Assembly: GCF_026016445.1 (NCBI RefSeq)
Contig: NZ_CP096147.1
Coordinates: forward strand, 250,501 to 314,500
Reading direction: 5' to 3'
Source of the DNA: Cognatishimia activa
GTDB taxonomy: Bacteria; Pseudomonadota; Alphaproteobacteria; Rhodobacterales; Rhodobacteraceae
DNA: 64,000 bases
In this document: positions 59,549 through 64,000 of the stretch, in pieces
Layout: each line of letters starts with the position of its first letter
Numbering within the stretch: position 1 is the stretch's first letter
The notes under the pieces: model-generated
Told to the model about the DNA's origin: nothing
The model's database searches: none
Seen by the model: the letters and a program-made list of their open reading frames with translations, nothing else
Position numbers and translations under genes: made by a program

Positions 59549-60880
59549 ATGACCATCGAATATCTGAAACGCGGCAAACCCGAAGCTGATCGTGCTGAAG
59601 ACGACGCAAAAACCCGCGCAGTTGTGGAAGCCACACTGAAGGATATCGACGTACGCGGCGATGCGGCCGTTCGAGAATTGTCGGAGAAATTCGACAACTA
59701 CTCTCCGGAAAGCTTCCGCCTGTCGCAGGATCAGATCGAGACGCTCATTGCATCTCTTTCTGACCGAGAACTGGCGGATATCAAGTTCGCGCAGGAACAG
59801 GTGCGCAACTTTGCCCAAGCACAAAGAGATTCGATGCTTGATATCGAAGTGGAAACGATGCCGGGTGTGATCCTGGGCCACAAGAACATTCCAGTGCAAT
59901 CCGTGGGCTGCTATGTCCCGGGAGGTAAATTCCCGATGGTTGCCTCTGCCCATATGTCTGTGGCAACTGCCTCTGTCGCCGGTGTGCCACGCATCATCGC
60001 CTGCACTCCGCCGTTCCAAGGTAAGCCAAATGCGGCTGTGATCGCGGCGATGCACCTTGGCGGTGCGCATGAAATATATGTCATGGGCGGCATTCAGGCG
60101 ATTGGTGCTATGGCGATCGGCACAGAGACCATTGATCCGGTCCACATGCTGGTTGGCCCAGGCAACGCCTTTGTTGCGGAAGCCAAACGGCAGCTCTTTG
60201 GTCGTGTCGGTATCGACCTCTTTGCAGGCCCGACCGAGACCATGGTTATCGCGGATGAAACCGCGGCGGACGCAGAGCTTTGCGCCACTGATCTACTGGG
60301 ACAGGCAGAGCATGGCTATAACAGTCCTTGTGTGCTTCTGACCAATAGCAAGAAACTTGCGGAAGAGACCCTAGAAGAAATCGACCGCATTCTCGGTATT
60401 CTGCCAACCGCAGACACCGCACGCGTCAGCTGGGAAGAATACGGCGAAGTGATCGTTTGCGACACTTATGACGAGATGCTGGAAGTGGCGGATGACATTG
60501 CATCCGAACACGTTCAGGTCATGACCGATCGCGACGATTGGTTCCTTGAAAACATGACATGCTATGGAGCTCTGTTCCTTGGCCCACGTACCAATGTCTC
60601 TAACGGTGACAAGGTGATTGGGACCAACCACACACTGCCAACCAAAAAGGCTGGCCGCTATACGGGTGGTCTGTGGGTCGGTAAGTATCTGAAAACACAC
60701 AGCTATCAGAAAGTCACCACCGATGAGGCGGCGACCCTGATCGGCGAATACGGCTCGCGTCTGTGCATGTTGGAAGGCTTTGTGGGTCACGCAGAGCAAT
60801 GCAACATCCGCGTGCGCCGTTACGGCGGCATCAACGTGCCCTACGGAGAAGGTGCACCTTATCGGGACGCGGCTGAGTAA
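59549..60880 (+). CDS. histidinol dehydrogenase-family enzyme, likely catabolic
   Basis: The 443-residue protein keeps the HisD metal and catalytic positions: Q252 and H255 (GQAEHGYNS), E320-H321 (IASEHVQV), D353, H361 (GTNHTLPT) and H414 (FVGHAEQ). The family oxidises a primary alcohol to a carboxylate in two NAD-dependent steps. The setting, with importer, lactonase, SDR and SnoaL proteins and no his genes, argues against histidine synthesis. It favours a homologue such as HpsN, which oxidises sulfopropanediol. The region after GTNHTLPT ([18 protein letters not shown]) probably sets substrate specificity. The alcohol substrate is unknown. Confidence 0.85.
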   Translation: MTIEYLKRGKPEADRAEDDAKTRAVVEATLKDIDVRGDAAVRELSEKFDNYSPESFRLSQDQIETLIASLSDRELADIKFAQEQVRNFAQAQRDSMLDIEVETMPGVILGHKNIPVQSVGCYVPGGKFPMVASAHMSVATASVAGVPRIIACTPPFQGKPNAAVIAAMHLGGAHEIYVMGGIQAIGAMAIGTETIDPVHMLVGPGNAFVAEAKRQLFGRVGIDLFAGPTETMVIADETAADAELCATDLLGQAEHGYNSPCVLLTNSKKLAEETLEEIDRILGILPTADTARVSWEEYGEVIVCDTYDEMLEVADDIASEHVQVMTDRDDWFLENMTCYGALFLGPRTNVSNGDKVIGTNHTLPTKKAGRYTGGLWVGKYLKTHSYQKVTTDEAATLIGEYGSRLCMLEGFVGHAEQCNIRVRRYGGINVPYGEGAPYRDAAE

Positions 60881-60903
60881 ACCGCTAACACTAAGTGAAA
60901 CCA

Positions 60904-61956
60904 ATGGATCAACACAATCAAAACAAAGCGCTTTTGGCTCTGCTTAGGACGGCTTTGTATGATTTTGAACCATCTAAGGTTCAGGCGGCGATGGCTAATG
61001 TCATTGCCGCCGATGCGCTCGTGCGCCTTTGTCATCCATTTGGCGATGTGACGGGGCCAGAAGAGTTTTATGACAGCGCATTTGCAGGCTTGAACAAAGC
61101 CTGGCCCGATTTGGAACGCCGCGATTTCATCGTCGTCGCTGGACCAGATGATCAAGGTGCTGAATGGGTTGGATGCGGTGGGTATTACACGGGTACATTC
61201 TTGGCTCCATGGTTGGAAATCCCGCCAACCGGCCATCAAGCTTCCATGCGCTTTCACGAATTTTACCGTTTTGAGGATGGCAAAATCGCTGAGGTTCAAG
61301 CCATCTGGGATATCCCAGAGGTCATGATGCAAGCCAATGCCTGGCCGCTGGCACCATCTTTGGGCCGTGAATGGTTGGTACCGGGACCGGCCCTGCAAAA
61401 TGGGCTTGTCGGTGCTCCTCGTAACGAGGAGGAAAGCAACGCTTCCTGTCGGCTGATCATGGACATGCTCAAACACCTCGTGCGGTACCCGTCGCAGGGT
61501 GGGCCTGAGGTTATGGAATTCGATCGGTTCTGGCACCCTAATGTCAGCTGGTATGGACCTGCGGGAATTGGTTCCGCGCGGGGCATGTCTGGGTTCAGAA
61601 ACTGGCACCAAATCCCATTCTTGGCAGCGATGCCAGACCGCGGGCAGTACCAAGACGAAATCACCCATCACTTCTTTGGCGACGGCCCATATGCCGCTGT
61701 AACTGGGTGGCCCAATATGGCACAGACTCATTCGGCTGATGGCTGGCTGGGCTTGCCTCCTACCGGGAAAAAGATCACGCTGCGATCATTGGACTTCTGG
61801 CGGGTTGAGAACGGAAAAATCCGAGAAAACTGGGTGCTGGTCGATCTATTGGACGTTTACAAACAATTGGGCACTGATGTTTTTGCGCGTATGCGCGAAT
61901 TCAACAAAGCCCGTAATTTGGGATCAATCACCGTGCCCACAGGAATGGATGCATGA
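60904..61956 (+). CDS. tandem-domain SnoaL-like (NTF2-fold) protein
   Basis: This is a 350-residue protein with two SnoaL-type domains (about 5-155 and 190-340). It has VRLCHPFGDVTGPEEFY, PPTGHQASMRFHEFYRFEDGKI and WDIPEVMMQAN in the first, and VSWYGPAGIGSARG, GWPN, LPPTGKKITLRSLDFWRVENGKIRENWVLVDLL in the second. It is a paralogue of the protein at 53343. Histidines in CHPFGD and RFHEFY are candidates for active-site residues. It overlaps the SDR gene by four bases. Confidence 0.82.
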   Translation: MDQHNQNKALLALLRTALYDFEPSKVQAAMANVIAADALVRLCHPFGDVTGPEEFYDSAFAGLNKAWPDLERRDFIVVAGPDDQGAEWVGCGGYYTGTFLAPWLEIPPTGHQASMRFHEFYRFEDGKIAEVQAIWDIPEVMMQANAWPLAPSLGREWLVPGPALQNGLVGAPRNEEESNASCRLIMDMLKHLVRYPSQGGPEVMEFDRFWHPNVSWYGPAGIGSARGMSGFRNWHQIPFLAAMPDRGQYQDEITHHFFGDGPYAAVTGWPNMAQTHSADGWLGLPPTGKKITLRSLDFWRVENGKIRENWVLVDLLDVYKQLGTDVFARMREFNKARNLGSITVPTGMDA

Positions 61957-62717
61957 CCGAGCTACCTAAAACCCCATCCTTTGACCTTAGCGGTAAAAAG
62001 GTTCTTGTCACCGGCGCGTCCTCAGGTATTGGGCTCGGCTGTGCTGTGGCCGTAGCCGAGGCAGGGGCGCAGACCTATTGCGCGGCGCGCGGGGCGGAGC
62101 GGCTAAACGAGGCCGTGGCAGCGATGATTGACGCGGGGTACGAAGCTTATGCTTTGACACTGGATCAAGGCGACGTCACTGCGCTTTCAGGCGTTATGGC
62201 GCAGCATGCATTTGATGTTGTCGTCAATTCAGCGGGTATTGCGCGTCATAGCGCGTCCATCGACACCACTGAAGAAGACTATGACGCGGTTATGCATGTG
62301 AACCTCCGCTCTGCCTACTTCCTGTCCGCGCGCGCAGCCAAAGCGATGATCGCGGCTGGGAAGCCCGGCTCAATCATTCACATTTCCAGCCAGATGGGTC
62401 ACACCGGAGGCATCGACCGCGCACTTTATTGTGCGGGTAAACATGGCCTTGAAGGTATGATCAAATCCATGGCCATGGAGTGGGGCAAGCAGCGTATCCG
62501 CATCAATTCGATCTGCCCGACCTTCATTCGCACCCCGTTTACCGAGCCGACTTTTGCGGACCCGGAGCGCGTGAATTGGATCATGAGCAAGATCAAACTA
62601 GACCGCGTTGGCGAGGTGGAAGACATTATGGGGGCGGTGCAATATCTGGCGTCGGATGCCTCTGCTATGGTCACTGGCACATCACTGCTAATTGACGGAG
62701 GTTGGACAGCCGGCTGA
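61953..62717 (+). CDS. SDR-family oxidoreductase of the SnoaL cluster
   Basis: This 254-residue classical SDR has VLVTGASSGIGLGCAVAVAE, NSAGIARHS, ISSQMGHTGGIDRALYCAGK with the catalytic Ser, Tyr and Lys, and a final TGTSLLIDGGW. It resembles gluconate/ketogluconate-type dehydrogenases. It is coupled to the SnoaL gene before it and to the LacI gene after it (TGATG). Confidence 0.87.
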   Translation: MTELPKTPSFDLSGKKVLVTGASSGIGLGCAVAVAEAGAQTYCAARGAERLNEAVAAMIDAGYEAYALTLDQGDVTALSGVMAQHAFDVVVNSAGIARHSASIDTTEEDYDAVMHVNLRSAYFLSARAAKAMIAAGKPGSIIHISSQMGHTGGIDRALYCAGKHGLEGMIKSMAMEWGKQRIRINSICPTFIRTPFTEPTFADPERVNWIMSKIKLDRVGEVEDIMGAVQYLASDASAMVTGTSLLIDGGWTAG

Positions 62718-63760
62718 TGAAGGAAAAGGTCACATCGCTTCAGGTGGCCCGTCGTGCAGGGGTCAGCCAATCGGCTGTTTCTCGTGTTTTCACGCCTGGA
62801 GCATCTGTGTCTAAAAAGACCGCTGAAAAGGTTCGCGAGGCTGCAAAGGATTTGGGCTATCGGCCGAATGTTTTAGCCCGCGCTATGGTCAAAGGCAAAA
62901 GCCGCATCATCGGGTTGGTTGTCGCCTACCTCGAAAACTTCTTCTATCCGGAGACATTGGAAAAACTGTCCAATGCTTTGCAGGAACAGGGCTATCACGT
63001 GCTGGTTTTCATGAGCAAACAAACGGCTCAGAACGTCGATGGCGTGATGGAGGAAATTCTCGATTATCAGGTGGATGGTATCGTAATGGCCTCTGTGGCC
63101 ATGTCCTCAGATATCGCTTCGCGTTGTGCGCAAGCCGGTGTTCCCATTGTGCTCTTTAACCGAAGCCAGGACATTGAGGGTATTACTTCAATCACTTCGG
63201 ACAATTATGCCGGTGGTCGAAAAATTGCGGAGTTCCTTGTGGCTGGTGGCCATGAGCGCATCGGCTATATCGCCGGTTGGGACGGAGCGTCCACCCAACG
63301 GGATCGTGAAGCTGGATTTCGAGCGGCTTTGCAAGATGCCGGGCGTGAAATCTTTTCGCGCACAGTCGGGGATTTTCACAGCGATAAAGCGCGTGAAGCA
63401 GCGCGAGAAATGTTCGATGTACCAGCCGATCAGCGCCCGGATGCAGTGTTTGTCGCCAATGATCATATGGCCTTTGCTGTGATGGATGTGATCCGCCATG
63501 ATTTGGGCCTGCGCGTGCCCGAAGATGTGTCTGTCGTGGGGTATGACGACGTGCCGCCGGCCGCATGGCGAGGCTATGATTTAACCACCATGCGCCAGCG
63601 CGCAAATACGATGGTGGAAGAAACCGTGGATGCGCTAATGGAGCACATTCAATCACCAGAAACAGCTTGCCCGCGCAGGGTCGCCATCGATGGCCCGCTC
63701 GTGGTGCGAAGTTCGGCCCGTATTCCCGCGGGCTGGCCCAAAGATAAGAGTACGACATGA
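62717..63760 (+). CDS. LacI-family repressor of the SnoaL cluster
   Basis: The 347-residue regulator has the HTH VTSLQVARRAGVSQSAVSRVF at its N-terminus, hinge YRPNVLARAM and a periplasmic-binding-like effector domain. ATG 62717 overlaps the SDR stop; an in-frame upstream codon lies inside the SDR gene. It is encoded within the enzyme operon, so its level would rise with induction, a negative-feedback layout. The perfect palindrome at 54430 and its near copy at 54484 are the likely targets. It overlaps the next SnoaL-like gene by four bases. Confidence 0.92.
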   Translation: MKEKVTSLQVARRAGVSQSAVSRVFTPGASVSKKTAEKVREAAKDLGYRPNVLARAMVKGKSRIIGLVVAYLENFFYPETLEKLSNALQEQGYHVLVFMSKQTAQNVDGVMEEILDYQVDGIVMASVAMSSDIASRCAQAGVPIVLFNRSQDIEGITSITSDNYAGGRKIAEFLVAGGHERIGYIAGWDGASTQRDREAGFRAALQDAGREIFSRTVGDFHSDKAREAAREMFDVPADQRPDAVFVANDHMAFAVMDVIRHDLGLRVPEDVSVVGYDDVPPAAWRGYDLTTMRQRANTMVEETVDALMEHIQSPETACPRRVAIDGPLVVRSSARIPAGWPKDKSTT

Positions 63761-64000
63761 AGGGTTTCGATCCCAAGTTCAAAGACTTCCCGGATTATAT
63801 AATCGGGATCACCAAGGAGATCTGGGAAGATCGTGGACTGGCCACGCTGCATGAATACTATGCCAAAGACATCGTTGTGCGCATGCCAGGATCGGTCTCG
63901 ACGGGCAATCAGGGGGTCATCGGCGCAACCGCACAGACATTGGCAGAATTCCCTGATCGGACATTGTTTGGCGAAGATGTAATCTGGTCCGGTACTCCGG
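63757..64000 (+). CDS. SnoaL-like protein, partial (runs off the window)
   Basis: The first 81 codons read MKGFDPKFKDFPDYIIGI, EIWEDRGLATLHEYYAKDIVVRMPGSVSTGNQGVIGATAQTLAEFPD, the N-terminal half of an NTF2/SnoaL fold. It is translationally coupled to the LacI gene (ATGA). This is the fourth SnoaL-type protein of the cluster, which therefore continues beyond the right edge. Confidence 0.78.
   Translation, partial: MKGFDPKFKDFPDYIIGITKEIWEDRGLATLHEYYAKDIVVRMPGSVSTGNQGVIGATAQTLAEFPDRTLFGEDVIWSGTP

Noticed and set aside
59549..60880. hisD for histidine biosynthesis
   Set aside because: Catalytic residues agree, but there is no his operon and the neighbours are an importer, SnoaL proteins and a LacI regulator.
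1..64000. tRNA, rRNA, CRISPR arrays, prophage genes or an integrase-flanked island
   Set aside because: None was seen on reading both strands. The only mobile element recognised is the IS at 398-1656.

Overview
This window looks like part of the genome of a marine alphaproteobacterium of the Rhodobacteraceae (Roseobacter group). The reasons are the G+C-rich, tightly packed operons, six ABC importers with four LacI-type repressors, the UgpBAEC order, quaternary-amine catabolic genes of the carnitine/betaine type, and overall protein similarity to families I know from roseobacters. No rRNA, tRNA, CRISPR or replication gene was seen. It is an accessory, catabolism-rich region bounded on the left by an insertion sequence.

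Left end (1-2.1 kb): a sulfotransferase gene is cut by a 1.26-kb IS3-family element whose own transposase ORF B is broken by a roughly 41-nt insertion. From 2.1 to 13.3 kb lies a quaternary-ammonium catabolic locus. It has a thioesterase, a GlxA/CdhR-type regulator, a Rieske oxygenase with the Glu bridge typical of carnitine/betaine oxygenases, two SDRs, a BKACE enzyme, an aldehyde dehydrogenase, a carnitine-dehydrogenase-like protein, a ferredoxin reductase and a divergent betaine-type binding protein. A choline-sulfatase relic with two internal deletions sits inside the operon. A kinase-like protein fragment follows (13.4-14.1 kb).

From 14.3 to 35.7 kb there is a sugar and sugar-acid region under two LacI repressors. 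The first controls two rbs-type importers, with a cytochrome c' gene between them and a LuxP-like binding protein at the end. The second has five near-identical operator sites at three promoters. It controls a route from an aldonate through 2-keto-3-deoxypentonate and 2-oxoglutarate semialdehyde to 2-oxoglutarate, plus a third importer, a cytochrome b561-like protein and an SMP-30 lactonase. From 36.2 to 42.6 kb is a ugpBAEC operon with its own LacI repressor and a cytoplasmic EEP-family phosphohydrolase in place of the usual UgpQ.

From 42.9 to 52.2 kb are two SDR genes (one with an internal stop), a cupin, an aldehyde dehydrogenase, an amine/amino-acid oxidase and an IclR regulator, all on the minus strand. 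They face a TauABC-type importer whose permease carries an unusual cadherin/VCBS-like periplasmic insert.

The right end (52.5-64 kb) holds the most unusual system. A LacI-controlled cluster combines a sugar-type importer, an amidohydrolase-2 lactonase-like protein, a histidinol-dehydrogenase homologue, an SDR and at least four NTF2-fold SnoaL-like proteins, two of them with tandem domains. Two near-perfect operators lie between its divergent halves. Its substrate is not evident from the sequence, and the cluster runs off the right edge.
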